Part shown: in pieces, positions 17,594-27,045 of the stretch
Layout: the number at the start of each line of letters is the position of its first letter
Numbering within the stretch: the first letter of the stretch is position 1
Assembly (NCBI GenBank): GCA_958477465.1
Contig: CAUEFX010000008.1
Span: 45,862 to 109,861, forward strand
Source of the DNA: an uncultured Bacteroides sp.
GTDB lineage: Bacteria > Bacteroidota > Bacteroidia > Bacteroidales > Bacteroidaceae
DNA length: 64,000 bases
Direction of reading: 5' to 3'
Program-made: the position numbers and the translations under genes
The notes under the pieces: generated by a model
Told to the model about the DNA's origin: nothing
The model's input: only the letters and a program-made list of their open reading frames with translations
Databases searched by the model: none

Positions 17594-19084
17594 TTAATAA
17601 CCTTCATTTTGCCACATAACACTCACATCATTATAAGCTGCCATCTCAGAAAAAGGAATCGGCAGAAGCAGCTGATAATCCTGAACCGTATACTGTCCGG
17701 AACCTTCATCGCGATGCTTAAAGTGCTCGTTCATGGTAGTGACCGCAATCCCCCAACGGATCAAATCACACCAACGCAGTCCTTCAAAAGCAAATTCCAC
17801 TCTCCTCTCCCGGATTATGGCATCACGGAACGTATCCTTATCATACAGTTCGACGGGTGTCAACGCATCCAATCCGGCACGCACACGTACTTCATTCAGA
17901 ATTCTGAACGGCTCACTGTTGGCATCGGCTACATATCCCAGTTCATTCAAAGCTTCGGCATACATCATCTTCACATCCGTATAACGCAGGATAGGAAGAT
18001 TGTTGGCCCAGTCGGTTTTCTCTTTCGGTGTATAAGTATCCCATTTGCAATATTTGTAAACCAACTTAGACTGTGTATCATACGTACCGTTAATCTTCAC
18101 ATTGGTAACGACAGAAAGAGCTTTACGCTTATCGACCTTAGGAGACGTTTCATAAGCATCCCATAGATTTTCCGACGCTCTCATATTTCCGCTATAACCG
18201 GTAAAAGGAGCCACATAAGCCGTATTGGGCAATGTCAGCTTTTCCGGAATAAAACCTGTAATAAATGAAGTTCCTTCCCCAATCTGTCCGCCGATAAACT
18301 GAACTTCCCAGACACGCTCTTTCCCGTTATCCTTGGAATCGATGAAACAATCTTCATATTTCGCTTCCATTTTATAACGCACGGGCTCCTGGTCTACTAC
18401 CATTTTCAGATAAGTCCGCGCCTCTTCAAAATTCCTTTGAAACATATACAAACGCCCCAACATTCCGGCAGCGGCATACCGGGTGGCGCGCCCTATGTCG
18501 TCAGCCCCCCACTCTTCCGGCAGTAATCTGATAGCCTCTTTGTAGTCGGATATGGCCTGCCCCAAAGTAGCCTCCTGAGTAGAACGCGGAATCTTGCGAA
18601 TCTCTGCCAAAGAGGTCGTAGTGGTAATCAAAGGCACTCCTCCCCACTGCCAGCCCAAGCTCCAATAAGCATAAGCGCGTAAAATATAGGCTTCCCCTTT
18701 AATATATTCGCGTCTTTCTTCATTCGTAAATTCCGCTTGATCGATCTTATCCAGAATCAGATTGCAACGGTCGATCATCGACCAGTAAGTTTTCCATGCA
18801 GTAGTCCAGATACTCTCGTTAGGAGAATCCACAAACCGTCCCACGCTATTTGCATTTCGCGAATCATCGCTGCGATGATTGATATACATAAACCAACAGG
18901 AGTTGGTATTATACAAAAGCTGTTGTTTCCCGTAGACAGCCGAAATAGCCTGTTCGAAATCCGATTCTTTTTTATAACCTTCTTCCACTGTATAGTTTGA
19001 TTGCGGGGTTATATCCAGAAAGGCATTACAACCTCCCAATACAAACGACAACGATAACAATACTATAAATGTTATTTGTTTCAT
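17594..19084 (-). CDS. SusD/RagB-family outer-membrane glycan-binding lipoprotein
   Basis: A 496-residue SusD homologue, which forms the lid of the SusC transporter at the cell surface and binds oligosaccharides. The lipobox LGGC (Cys19) is followed by DITPQSNYTVEEGY, the usual SusD N-terminus. A TPR-like helical core follows, with ILRAYAYWSLGWQWGGVPL near residue 145 and the C-terminal RRVEFAFEGLRWCDLIRWG block typical of the family. It lies 20 bp after SusC and pairs with it. Length is normal. Confidence 0.96.
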   Translation of the reverse strand: MKQITFIVLLSLSFVLGGCNAFLDITPQSNYTVEEGYKKESDFEQAISAVYGKQQLLYNTNSCWFMYINHRSDDSRNANSVGRFVDSPNESIWTTAWKTYWSMIDRCNLILDKIDQAEFTNEERREYIKGEAYILRAYAYWSLGWQWGGVPLITTTTSLAEIRKIPRSTQEATLGQAISDYKEAIRLLPEEWGADDIGRATRYAAAGMLGRLYMFQRNFEEARTYLKMVVDQEPVRYKMEAKYEDCFIDSKDNGKERVWEVQFIGGQIGEGTSFITGFIPEKLTLPNTAYVAPFTGYSGNMRASENLWDAYETSPKVDKRKALSVVTNVKINGTYDTQSKLVYKYCKWDTYTPKEKTDWANNLPILRYTDVKMMYAEALNELGYVADANSEPFRILNEVRVRAGLDALTPVELYDKDTFRDAIIRERRVEFAFEGLRWCDLIRWGIAVTTMNEHFKHRDEGSGQYTVQDYQLLLPIPFSEMAAYNDVSVMWQNEGY

Positions 19085-19104
19085 CTTTCACTGTTTTTAT
19101 AGAG

Positions 19105-22100
19105 TTAGAATACAAGATTTACACCCAAGGTATATTTCCTACTCATCGGATAAGTGCTATAATCCACCCCGGCTCTTGTTGTAGAATTACCATAACTGTT
19201 TGTTTCGGGAGATACCCCCGGATAATTGTCAAAAGTGGCTACATTATCCAACGAAACATATACTTTAGCCCTCTTCAAAAAAGATTTCTTCAATAAATCG
19301 GCAGGCAATGTGTATGACAGGGTAATATTTTTGATTCTTAAATAAGTGGTATCATAAATTCGCAAATCGGAATTATTCTCATACGTTGCGTTGCGGTTAT
19401 AAATGTTCGGCGTTGTACCGTCCCATGACATATCTACCCCCAAGAAATACGGAGTAGGATCGCCGCGATCTCCATACACAGCCTGATAATCGGGTTTCCA
19501 GCAACGTACCCAATGAGAGAACTGATTGACACCGGGAGAACCGTAATCCAACGAACGCTGTCCCAAGAACATAACATCGCCGCCGATCTGCCCTTGAATC
19601 AAGACACTCAACTCGAAATTCTTGTAAGAGAAGCGGTTGGTTATACCATAAATCACATCAGGTATATTATTTCCGTAAGGTACCAAATCGTCTTCCGTAA
19701 TCACTCCATCGCCTACCCATTTTCCATCAACCAGTTTAGTAGGCTGATCAACCAGTTTCACATTACCGATTCGCTGGCCTTTATACACAGGTACCAAGGG
19801 TTTGTTCTCATCCGGAGTCCCGTCTTCTTTCTTGGCAAAATCATCTGCCGTCAGAATACCGTCCGTACGATAACAATAGAATTGAGACACCGGTCCACCG
19901 ACGCGGGTGATAAATTTACCATCCCACATTGAATCCGTAAAGCTGTCGATTCCTCCCATATCCAATACTTTATTCTTATTTCCGGAGAGATTTAAAGAAG
20001 TGGACCATTTAAAAGCTCCTGTCAGGTTATGGCTTGTTATGTCCAATTCCCATCCTTTATTCTGGATAGACCCCAAATTGGTGCGGATTCTATCGTATCC
20101 GCTGGTCATGACAATCGGCAGATTGAAAAGCAGATTATCGGTTTTATTGATATAATAATCAAAATTAAATTGCAGACGATTGTTGAAAGCAGAGAAATCC
20201 AATCCGAAGTCAAGACTGGCCGTACTTTCCCACTTCAAGTCTTCATTTCTCAGGTTTTTAGGAGCCATACCTGCTTGCAGTGCATTTCCGAATGCCGAAT
20301 TATCAGTGGTCAATACCGACAAATAATCATAATACCCGATACGGTCGTTACCAGATTTACCCCAGGAAGCCCTCAATTTCAATAAGGAAATCCATTTGAC
20401 CGAGTTCAAGAACGACTCTTCATTCAACTTCCATCCGGCAGAGAAAGAAGGGAACCACCCCCAACGGTTGTTTTTTCCAAAACGCGAAGACCCATCATTG
20501 CGTACTGTCGCATTCAACAAATATTTCTCCTTGTAGTTATAACTGACGCGTCCGAAGAAAGAAGCGGTACGCACTTGATACCTTTCCGTAGAAGCTTTCT
20601 TGGCCAAAGTAGCAACATTCAATGTTGATATATTCTCTAAAGGCCATCCGGTAGCTTCAGCATCGATGCGATACTTATCGGTTGCATCAGCACTCTGTCC
20701 AAGCATGATGTTCAACGCATGTCTATTACCCAGTAATGCATCGTAAGTCAAAGTATTCTGAACAGACCAACTGTTATTGCTTTGAGAATTACTCTTTCCA
20801 AGAGTCACGTTATTGTTGTTGTAAGTCACGTTGCCCGGAACATAGTATTCGTATACCCTGCCATCATAGCTGTAATTATACTGCGACTTGAATACAAGAC
20901 CTTTCATAAAATCGATTTCGACCCAGGCAGATACCGCTGCTTTATTCTGTACCGTTTGATCCAGCGTCTCTTTCAAACGTTCCAGCGGATTAGGATATAC
21001 GGTAATACCTAAATTGGGATACCCCCAATCACGTGTGGCCTCATCCAATTTAACAATAGGAGCCTGCATCAAAGCATGCTGGATGACGGTTTCCTTTCCC
21101 TGAGCTTCTTTGTTGTCCTGCTTGCTACGGGATGCAGAGATATTCGCTCCAGCCTTTAGATGCTCGGAAATATTCAATGTCCCGTTCAACCGGAAGTTAA
21201 TACGATTATAATAGGTCTCTTTTATCACACCTTTCTGGTCATAATAACCACCGGAGAAATAAATAGTCCCCATCTTGTGTTTTCCGGATGCCGACATTTG
21301 ATAACTCTGTACGGGAGCAACCCGGGTTATAGCCTTCTGCCAGTCTGTCGTTACCAGATCCGGATCTAACCAGGAATCCGGAATTTTGTTTGCATCGGCA
21401 CGTGCACTCATCGGATCGCTCATAGAACCGCCACTACGCAGGTGGTCGTTATTCCTTTTCCAAATATTGAAAGCAAGCCACTCTTTGGCATCCATCATAC
21501 TTACATATTTCTCCGGATCCTGCAAGCCGTAAAATCCGTCAAATGTAACAGAGGGTTTATCACTTCCCCGCTTGGTCTCGATCAGAATAACGCCATTTGC
21601 ACCGCGGGCACCATAAATAGAAGTAGCCGAAGCATCTTTGAGTACCTGAATAGAGGCTACATCTGCCGGATTTATATCACTCATGCTTTCGTACGGTACA
21701 CCATCTATAACGTACAACGGATCACTGCTTCCATTAATCGTATTTACACCACGAATACGAATCTGGAGCTCTTCTCCGGGAGTACCGCTCGTGCTTTGAG
21801 CACGGACACCGGCCAGATTACCGGCTAATGCCTCTCCCAGTGTAGCTACAGGACGTTCTTTTACCGCTTCATCGGTCATTTTGGATACCGATGAGGTTAA
21901 GTTCTGCTTTTTTACACTACCATAACCGATAACGATTACTTCGTCTAAAGCCTTACTGTCTTCGCTTAATACCACTTTGATACTATTCTTTCCGGAAATC
22001 TTAACGGTTCTTGTCAGATATCCGATATAAGAAACAACCAGCGAGCCATTGTCCGGAGCATTTACAGTAAAATGACCGTCCAAATCCGTAATAGCCCCCA

Positions 22101-22263
22101 TGGACGTTTCTTTTACCAGGACATTTGCACCTATTATGGGTTCACCGGAAGAATCAGTTACTACACCGGTAACCTTTATCTGTGCAAAAGCCACATGACA
22201 GACCAATAATAGGGCAGTCATCCAAATGAATCTGAAATTTGTCAACAAAATGTGTTTTTGCAT
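19105..22263 (-). CDS. SusC/RagA-family TonB-linked outer-membrane transporter
   Basis: A 1052-residue TonB-dependent importer for oligosaccharides. The signal peptide ends near CHVAFAQ. A carboxypeptidase-regulatory-like domain (about 28-110, VTGVVTDSSGEPIIGANVLV) is followed by the SusC TonB-box/plug start DEVIVIGYGSVKKQNLTSSV and plug (about 115-235, DPLYVIDGVPYE and VLKDASATSIYGARGANGVI). A long 22-strand barrel ends in the aromatic C-terminus LGVNLVF. There is no extra N-terminal DUF4880-type or STN signalling domain, consistent with control by the hybrid two-component protein next door rather than by an anti-sigma factor. First gene of a six-gene minus-strand run. Confidence 0.97.
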   Translation of the reverse strand: MQKHILLTNFRFIWMTALLLVCHVAFAQIKVTGVVTDSSGEPIIGANVLVKETSMGAITDLDGHFTVNAPDNGSLVVSYIGYLTRTVKISGKNSIKVVLSEDSKALDEVIVIGYGSVKKQNLTSSVSKMTDEAVKERPVATLGEALAGNLAGVRAQSTSGTPGEELQIRIRGVNTINGSSDPLYVIDGVPYESMSDINPADVASIQVLKDASATSIYGARGANGVILIETKRGSDKPSVTFDGFYGLQDPEKYVSMMDAKEWLAFNIWKRNNDHLRSGGSMSDPMSARADANKIPDSWLDPDLVTTDWQKAITRVAPVQSYQMSASGKHKMGTIYFSGGYYDQKGVIKETYYNRINFRLNGTLNISEHLKAGANISASRSKQDNKEAQGKETVIQHALMQAPIVKLDEATRDWGYPNLGITVYPNPLERLKETLDQTVQNKAAVSAWVEIDFMKGLVFKSQYNYSYDGRVYEYYVPGNVTYNNNNVTLGKSNSQSNNSWSVQNTLTYDALLGNRHALNIMLGQSADATDKYRIDAEATGWPLENISTLNVATLAKKASTERYQVRTASFFGRVSYNYKEKYLLNATVRNDGSSRFGKNNRWGWFPSFSAGWKLNEESFLNSVKWISLLKLRASWGKSGNDRIGYYDYLSVLTTDNSAFGNALQAGMAPKNLRNEDLKWESTASLDFGLDFSAFNNRLQFNFDYYINKTDNLLFNLPIVMTSGYDRIRTNLGSIQNKGWELDITSHNLTGAFKWSTSLNLSGNKNKVLDMGGIDSFTDSMWDGKFITRVGGPVSQFYCYRTDGILTADDFAKKEDGTPDENKPLVPVYKGQRIGNVKLVDQPTKLVDGKWVGDGVITEDDLVPYGNNIPDVIYGITNRFSYKNFELSVLIQGQIGGDVMFLGQRSLDYGSPGVNQFSHWVRCWKPDYQAVYGDRGDPTPYFLGVDMSWDGTTPNIYNRNATYENNSDLRIYDTTYLRIKNITLSYTLPADLLKKSFLKRAKVYVSLDNVATFDNYPGVSPETNSYGNSTTRAGVDYSTYPMSRKYTLGVNLVF

Positions 22264-22425
22264 ACTTGAAGTTTAATTTTGATAAATGATTTGTTTAACT
22301 ATAATACATCGACTAAAAACATTGATATTCCATCAGGGAAAAATAAGACTTTTCTCCCATAGCACTAAGGTTAACTTTCTACTCTCTCCATACACAGTCT
22401 GTTTTTAAGATCACATAATTTGCTG

Positions 22426-22433
22426 CAAATATA
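22426..22433 (-). promoter_or_regulatory. Possible -7 promoter element of the susC operon
   Basis: The minus strand reads TATATTTG, fitting TAnnTTTG. The matching -33 position 20 bases away reads CTGG rather than TTTG, so the promoter would be weak without an activator, as expected for a regulated glycan locus. Confidence 0.4.
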
Positions 22434-22495
22434 TCGGCTGCGAACTGATAATACCAGGAAAATAGTATCAATCCTCTGTAGAATCGTTTCACACC

Positions 22496-22524
22496 GTAAA
22501 ATAACAGGCAAAACGGTAAAATAA
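22496..22524 (-). promoter_or_regulatory. Candidate operator: two direct repeats 20 bp apart
   Basis: GTAAAATAA occurs at 22496-22504 and again at 22516-22524, within the longer similarity CCGTAAAATAAC / CGGTAAAATAAT. On the minus strand this is TTATTTTAC twice, about two helical turns apart, starting roughly 60 bp upstream of the possible -7 element. Direct repeats in this position would suit the AraC-type output domain of the adjacent sensor, but the assignment is inference. Confidence 0.35.
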
Positions 22525-22738
22525 TATCATAACCGGTATTTTCGTATAAAGGCTTCAGCACACCATGAAAAAGCAAAAGGGACATAAAACTCCGTGAAGA
22601 GACGTCAGACACCCCGTATTCATCTGAGGAATAAAGCAGGCTATGTGACGACTGAAAGCGAGAAAGCTGACCGGAAACAAACTCAAAAGAAGCTGAATAT
22701 ACTTTTGAACAAAAGTAAAACAGACTCTTAAACAACCC

Positions 22739-25700
22739 CTAAAAGGATTTTTTTTTCTGGTACTCTTTGGGAGTAATCTGATATACGGATTTAAAAACTC
22801 TCGAGAAATAAGACGGATCGGAAAATCCGGTCTGGTAAGCAATCTCCGATATGGTATATTGGTTTTCACGAAGCATCTCGGCAGCCATCTTCATCCGTAT
22901 ATTTACAATCAGCTTATTGGGTGAGATACCGGAAACAGCTTTTATCTTCCGAAAGAACTGTACCCTGCCATAACCCATCTCTTCATAGAGATCACTTACC
23001 TGCAATTCCGAGTCGGAAGCTTTCTCTTTGATCAACTCTATCAATCTATCCATAAAAGGATCTACCGCTGCAATCTCCGGCATGGCAACCTCAATAGCTG
23101 ACATTTTCTCCGTAAACAGTTTTCGGAGCTGTTCCCTATTTCTGATTATACTCTGAATTTTGGCTTTCAAAACAGCAGTACTGAAAGGTTTCAAGATATA
23201 ATCGTCAGCAAGTACCCTGTACCCTTCCCGTATATGCTCGTCCAGCACTTTGGCTGTGAGCATGACAAACGGGATGTGAGCCAACTTTGAATCCGATTTT
23301 ACATGTTCACAGAATTCAAGTCCATTCATCTCCGGCATCATTATATCACTGACAATGATATCCGGAACTCTCTCCAAGGCCAAATTCAAAGCATTTTTTC
23401 CATCTGCAGCCTCAATCACTTTATACGAAGCCGACAAGTGCAAAACCAAATACTTCCGCAAGTCTTCATCATCTTCCGCAATCAATACCAAAGGCGCCTC
23501 ATTCGTATCATTCGGATTCATTTCATCGTCACAAGGTTCGCCGATAGGCTTCAAACTTTCTTTCTCGATTGTAGAGGTCTTATCCACAGAATTTTCTTCC
23601 ACATACACCACATCGTCCGACGCATATTGTTCTTTTCCTAAATGTAACCCGATGAAAAAAGTAGCTCCTTGCCCTACGATACTTTCTGCCCATATTCTAC
23701 CATGGTGCAGACTCACCACATATTTAGTAAGGTTAAGCCCGATTCCACTGCCAAACAAGTTGGACATGCTTCCTTGTTTCACTTGAAAAAACGGGTCAAA
23801 TATTTTATCTATATTCTCCGGTGATATTCCTTCTCCATAATCTTGAACCGACAGTAACAGTTCATTTCCGCAAACCGAAGACACGACCTTGATCACGCTC
23901 CCGTCTTTGGAATGTTTTATTGCATTGGACAAAAGATTAAAAAGCGCTTTCTCCATCAAGTCGGCATCTATCCACCAATCATTTCCATAATAATCATTCG
24001 TATAACGAATTACGATTCCTCTCTTTTGCAATAATTCGGAAAAGCTATCTATGCGTTCCGTCATAAAAGAGACCATATTCACATTAGACAAATTCAGTTG
24101 CATGACTCCATGTTCCATCTTCCTGAAGTCCATTAACTGATTCACCAAAAGAAGCAACCGATTGGAATTTTTCAGTATCTGTTTCACGGAATAAACAAAC
24201 TTCCCGGGCAATGCCTCATCGTGCAGAATGTCTTCCGCCGGTCCTTTTATCAATGTTAAAGGCGTACGCAGTTCGTGAGAAAAGCTAGTGAACAACTCTA
24301 TCTTCATCTTATAATCACGCTCGATATTCTCCTTCTTGATTTCCTCTATCTTCAACCGGTATTTAGCCGTCTTCTTCATGTAAGAGTATCGCAGAATAAG
24401 ATAAATCATAAAGAGAACCAAAAGGATATACAGTATTTTGGCCCATACTGTCAACCAGATTGGAGGATTTACAATCAACGGCATACTTGTCACTACATCT
24501 CCCCATATTCCATCGCTGCCACAGGCTTTCAACTGGAAGGTGTACATTCCGGCAGGCAAGTTAGAGTAAATGGCCTCGTTCCGGCTGACATAATTCCACT
24601 CTTTTTCGGCCCCTTTCAAGCAATAAGCATACTTCACCCCCTCCGGAAAGAGATAATCCATAGCCGAAAATTTAATCTGTACGGAAGAGTTCCCGTGGTT
24701 GAGTTCAATGCCTTTAAAATCTCCGGCATTATCAAACGAAAGATGATTTCCCCCCATTACTGAATTAAGAGTTTCGACCTGGGAAATCCGTGGTTGCAAG
24801 GTCATGCCGGAGATACTATACAACTCATCCAGCAACAGTTCTACAACCCCATTTCTACCTCCTACAAAAATATTTCCATTGGATGCCTTCAGAAATGAAT
24901 GTCCCGTAAGTTCTTGAATAGGGAAACCGTTTTTATAGGTATAATTCAATACCTGTCTGTCTTTAGCTATACGAGATATCCCCATCAACGTAGCTATCCA
25001 CATCGTACCGGTTTCCTTATCCTGTATAATATCATAAATCGTATTATGCGCAATCCTGTCTTGCGTAAAATAATGAAGCACTTTATCGCTCTTCAAATCA
25101 TACATATACAATCCTGAATCATAGGTACCCACCCATATATTTCCCTCATCATCCTCATAAAGCACGCTTATGTTCTTGTTTTCAAGTTCCTTTCCTCCCC
25201 AAGGCTCACCTTTAAAATATTTGAGTTCATCCGCCGGGTTACGCATAAACCGCCAGATGCCACGGGTACGCGTGCCTACCAGCACATCTCCCCCCTTGAC
25301 AGGAAGGATGTCTTGGGTAAACATGAAACGGGTAGTGCCGTCATAATTTGTCGACAAATCAATAGAGCTTCTCCGTCTGACCGGATCATACATTGACAAT
25401 TCGTCCTGCGCTATCCACAGTTTCCCATCCATATCTCTGGTTACAGCCCGTATCTGAGAAGAGGGCGGTAATCCGATATCATAACGTGACACTTTCTGTG
25501 TGTCTAAGTTCAAGACGAAGGTTCCCTGATTCAACAGATAAAACAAAATGAGATTCTCCGCCAACTGATAGACATTATAAATCTCCGAATTCGAATCAAA
25601 TTCCAATTGATTGTCCAGATTGACAGGATGCCACCTGCCGGACACAAGATCGATAACAAAAATTCCGGTATTACATCCCACCCATATCTGCTTCTTATAT

Positions 25701-26785
25701 TCAACCAATTTCCCCACTACGCGAAGTGGCTCGTTCCGGTTTGCCGAACTCAACAAATAAGACCGGAACTTCGTGTGTTTAGAATTGAAAAGCATGGCTC
25801 CTTCATTAAAAGTACCGACCCACAAAGATTCCTGCCTGTCTTTAAACAGACACATTTGCCTGTTCACTTTTGCAAGCTCAGCAGGAAACAAGCCGGACAC
25901 CGGATAGACTGAAAAAGTTTGGCTGACATCCAAAGCATACAGCCCGTTATCTGTTGCCAGCAATAAAGTAGAGTCATTATATTCCAGCAAATCATGAACT
26001 TGCGCCTGCTTAAATCCCCATTTCATATCACCGGTATCTACCCGTTTCAGAGTATGTTCTTCGGGATCTGCAATAAAGAGATTCCCCAAATCGGCCGCAC
26101 ACCATATTCTTTGTCTGGAATCGCGCATTATCTTAGAGAGAACGGGACGCTTTTCTTTGTCCTTATAAGGAATAATAGTCTTTGTGCGTGTATCAAATTC
26201 CATCAAGCCTTGTTGCACTACATCGAGCAGTAAGGCATGCTCTCCGATGGCAGCCATCGCATTGATGTATTTTCCTCTGAAAGATTCAATGCACGTACTT
26301 GCGTTGTCTTTCAGAAAATATAAACCGGATTTTGTCGCTACCCAGACGGTAAAATCATTTTCCATCCAAATGTTAATCACAACTCCCCTGGGAAGTTCTC
26401 CCTGATAAGATAACGACAGATCTTTAAATTTACCGGTATACGGATTGAACAGCATCACACCGTTAAATGTACCGATCCACATATTGCCGTAACGGTCGGG
26501 AGTAATATTTATCACATCGTTGGACTGACCGACAAATTCCTCATTATGATTGAAATAAGCCTTTGATTCATATCCGTCAAACCGGTTGAGTCCATTCTTC
26601 GTCCCGACCCAAATGAAACCGAGTGAATCTTGATAAATGGCTTTCACCGAATTGTTTGAAAGCCCGTTCAGTACGGTCAATGTCCTAAAAGAATAATCAT
26701 TGCCCAAAGCACTTATCGACAAAAAGCTCCTCCACAGACAAAAGAAAAGAATCCAAAGCTTTTTATTGATAATCATGTTTTTCAT
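22739..26785 (-). CDS. Hybrid two-component system sensor-regulator (HTCS) of the glycan locus
   Basis: A single protein of 1348 residues combining sensor and regulator. The order is signal/anchor (IINKKLWILFFCLWRSFLS), periplasmic double beta-propeller of Reg_prop repeats (about 30-680, for example GFIWVGTKNGLNRFDGYE), Y_Y_Y domain (about 690-765), membrane helix (about 770-795), HisKA with His837 in FSHELRTPLTL, HATPase (about 940-1060), receiver with Asp1147 in IIVSDIMMPEMNG, and AraC-type HTH (about 1240-1345, ending SDPSYFSRVFKSVYQITPKEY). All phosphotransfer residues are intact. Such proteins sense an oligosaccharide in the periplasm and activate the adjacent susC operon. I chose the ATG at 26785: it is preceded by GAGGGAAAT, and a -7 element (TATATTTG, 26818-26825) lies inside the longer alternative starting at 26857. 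Confidence 0.95.
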   Translation of the reverse strand: MKNMIINKKLWILFFCLWRSFLSISALGNDYSFRTLTVLNGLSNNSVKAIYQDSLGFIWVGTKNGLNRFDGYESKAYFNHNEEFVGQSNDVINITPDRYGNMWIGTFNGVMLFNPYTGKFKDLSLSYQGELPRGVVINIWMENDFTVWVATKSGLYFLKDNASTCIESFRGKYINAMAAIGEHALLLDVVQQGLMEFDTRTKTIIPYKDKEKRPVLSKIMRDSRQRIWCAADLGNLFIADPEEHTLKRVDTGDMKWGFKQAQVHDLLEYNDSTLLLATDNGLYALDVSQTFSVYPVSGLFPAELAKVNRQMCLFKDRQESLWVGTFNEGAMLFNSKHTKFRSYLLSSANRNEPLRVVGKLVEYKKQIWVGCNTGIFVIDLVSGRWHPVNLDNQLEFDSNSEIYNVYQLAENLILFYLLNQGTFVLNLDTQKVSRYDIGLPPSSQIRAVTRDMDGKLWIAQDELSMYDPVRRRSSIDLSTNYDGTTRFMFTQDILPVKGGDVLVGTRTRGIWRFMRNPADELKYFKGEPWGGKELENKNISVLYEDDEGNIWVGTYDSGLYMYDLKSDKVLHYFTQDRIAHNTIYDIIQDKETGTMWIATLMGISRIAKDRQVLNYTYKNGFPIQELTGHSFLKASNGNIFVGGRNGVVELLLDELYSISGMTLQPRISQVETLNSVMGGNHLSFDNAGDFKGIELNHGNSSVQIKFSAMDYLFPEGVKYAYCLKGAEKEWNYVSRNEAIYSNLPAGMYTFQLKACGSDGIWGDVVTSMPLIVNPPIWLTVWAKILYILLVLFMIYLILRYSYMKKTAKYRLKIEEIKKENIERDYKMKIELFTSFSHELRTPLTLIKGPAEDILHDEALPGKFVYSVKQILKNSNRLLLLVNQLMDFRKMEHGVMQLNLSNVNMVSFMTERIDSFSELLQKRGIVIRYTNDYYGNDWWIDADLMEKALFNLLSNAIKHSKDGSVIKVVSSVCGNELLLSVQDYGEGISPENIDKIFDPFFQVKQGSMSNLFGSGIGLNLTKYVVSLHHGRIWAESIVGQGATFFIGLHLGKEQYASDDVVYVEENSVDKTSTIEKESLKPIGEPCDDEMNPNDTNEAPLVLIAEDDEDLRKYLVLHLSASYKVIEAADGKNALNLALERVPDIIVSDIMMPEMNGLEFCEHVKSDSKLAHIPFVMLTAKVLDEHIREGYRVLADDYILKPFSTAVLKAKIQSIIRNREQLRKLFTEKMSAIEVAMPEIAAVDPFMDRLIELIKEKASDSELQVSDLYEEMGYGRVQFFRKIKAVSGISPNKLIVNIRMKMAAEMLRENQYTISEIAYQTGFSDPSYFSRVFKSVYQITPKEYQKKKSF

Positions 26786-26817
26786 ATTTCCCTCCACAGA
26801 ATTATTATAAACGCACG

Positions 26818-26825
26818 CAAATATA
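26818..26825 (-). promoter_or_regulatory. Possible -7 promoter element of the HTCS gene
   Basis: The minus strand reads TATATTTG, fitting TAnnTTTG. No TTTG is seen at the expected -33 spacing. Its position 33 bp before the ATG at 26785 supports that start. Confidence 0.45.
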
Positions 26826-27045
26826 AAAATTAAATTCATACGATGCGAACGCCACAAAGATAAACCCTAATTAAGAACAAACATAGTAAAATCATATCCA
26901 GAATTTGTAAATTCGTACGGTAAGACTGTATTTAAAACCCTATCAAACAGATACAATACAATTTTACCAAAATAATAGCCAAAATTCATATCGTTAAAAA
27001 AGAAATCAATGCACCTTTGTAACCATAATTATATCCATACAAAAA

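Larger units (their letters stand above)
22264..22738. other. Gene-free spacer upstream of susC
   Basis: The 475-bp spacer carries the susC leader and promoter. A possible -7 element (TATATTTG on the minus strand, 22426-22433) would give a leader of about 155 bases. Two direct repeats lie 60-90 bp further upstream (listed separately). A minus-strand frame of 118 codons here (22379-22735) has no family resemblance and overlaps these signals, so I do not call it. Confidence 0.5.

Noticed and set aside
8451..22263. Heparin or chondroitin utilisation
   Set aside because: No sulfatase and no GH88 specific to those glycosaminoglycans are present; the lyase-like proteins do not clearly match heparinase or chondroitinase families.
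22379..22735. Minus-strand open frame of 118 codons before susC
   Set aside because: No family resemblance, and it overlaps the likely susC promoter and repeat sites; typical of chance frames in spacers.
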